Shown: positions 5,636-5,928 of the stretch, piece after piece
How positions within the stretch are numbered: the stretch's first letter is position 1
Layout of the letters: each line of letters begins with the position of its first letter
Assembly: GCA_013693815.1 (NCBI GenBank)
Contig: CP059259.1
Location: 1,695,797-1,701,724, forward strand
Source: Nocardioidaceae bacterium
GTDB taxonomy: Bacteria > Actinomycetota > Actinomycetes > Propionibacteriales > Nocardioidaceae
Length of the DNA stretch: 5,928 nucleotides
Direction of reading: 5' to 3'
Translations under genes and position numbers: made by a program
The notes under the pieces: generated by a model
What the model saw: only the letters and a program-made list of their open reading frames with translations
What the model was told of the DNA's origin: nothing
Databases searched by the model: none

Positions 5636-5928
5636 TCAGTGCGTTGAGGCGTCCTCGTGAGAGGACCCGCCCTCGAGCTCGTGCAGTTCGTGCTCGGCGT
5701 GAGCGCGAGCTTCCTCGAGCTCCTCGCGGGTGGGCTTTTGCACGTTGTAGCCGAACCAGGACTTGCTCATCTTGGCGCGGAGCTTCTGCATCCGGATGCC
5801 GCGGCGAGCAACCCCGTTCTCGTCGACCTCGGCGGGTGGCTCCAGGACCTCGTCACGCTCACGAGCGGTGAGCGTATAGGTCTCGGACTCCGAGATCGGC
5901 AAGTGCTTCTCGGCGTAGGCGCCATCGG
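5636..5928 (-). CDS. qcrB: Cytochrome bc1 complex cytochrome b subunit, C-terminal part (5' end outside window)
   Basis: QcrB carries the b hemes and quinone sites of the actinobacterial bc1 complex (complex III), embedded in the cytoplasmic membrane and coupled to the aa3 oxidase. Only the soluble C-terminal tail is here. It reads DGAYAEKHLPISESETYTLT from the window edge, then VDENGVARRGIRMQKLRAKM and SKSWFGYNVQKPTREELEE, ending at TGA 5636-5638. As I recall the Streptomyces QcrB tail, it has the same order: a 'HEPLS...LHTLTAHE' segment, then 'VDENGVERK', 'QKLRAKLSQSYYG' and 'KPTVEE'. This is the basis of the call, since no transmembrane segment or heme ligand is in view. The frame is open to the window edge, so TTG 5902 is probably internal. 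The His/Glu-rich end is usual. It converges on the lipoprotein gene. Confidence 0.85.
   Translation of the reverse strand, partial: DGAYAEKHLPISESETYTLTARERDEVLEPPAEVDENGVARRGIRMQKLRAKMSKSWFGYNVQKPTREELEEARAHAEHELHELEGGSSHEDASTH

Noticed and set aside
5644..5871. 75-codon + strand frame opposite qcrB
   Set aside because: Arg-rich shadow; the - strand reading matches the QcrB tail.

Overview
The window is a conserved housekeeping stretch from a high-GC actinobacterium (Actinomycetota). The evidence is a strong G/C preference at third codon positions, the gene order rpsB-tsf-pyrH-frr-cdsA-rlmN, an Ala/Pro/Glu-rich tail on ribosomal protein S2, an RlmN N-terminal region of actinobacterial type ([10 protein letters not shown]...[13 protein letters not shown]), and the 3' end of an actinobacterial-type qcrB. 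The family cannot be fixed from this sequence alone.

Layout: bases 1-444 hold the 3' end of rpsB and 484-1293 hold tsf (translation). A 148-base gap follows, with a promoter-like -10 box, a terminator- or attenuator-like hairpin, and a three-codon mini-ORF whose stop overlaps the pyrH start. Then come pyrH (UMP kinase), frr (ribosome recycling factor), cdsA (CDP-diacylglycerol synthase) and rlmN (23S rRNA/tRNA adenine C2-methyltransferase), all on the + strand and tightly packed. After a 109-base gap with a nested inverted repeat lies a + strand gene for a secreted lipoprotein with two PepSY-like domains. It converges on the 3' end of qcrB (cytochrome b subunit of the bc1 complex) on the - strand. 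A perfect 16-bp inverted repeat between the two probably terminates both.

The first six genes join ribosome assembly, elongation and recycling with pyrimidine nucleotide supply, phospholipid precursor synthesis and rRNA modification, a common growth-linked cluster. The PepSY lipoprotein and qcrB belong to a separate cell-envelope/respiratory neighbourhood.

I see no mobile element, CRISPR array, RNA gene or novel multi-gene system. What stands out is a set of reading-frame irregularities. The rlmN N-terminus is out of frame with the ATG that overlaps the cdsA stop, and one extra A in an A5 run would fix it. The last 11 codons of the lipoprotein's second PepSY domain lie in another frame, so the intact ORF runs on into the terminator loop. 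The cdsA start is also ambiguous in a way that one extra C would resolve. These could be sequencing indels or true mutations; the sequence alone cannot decide. The remaining curiosities are RNA-structure candidates in the gaps.
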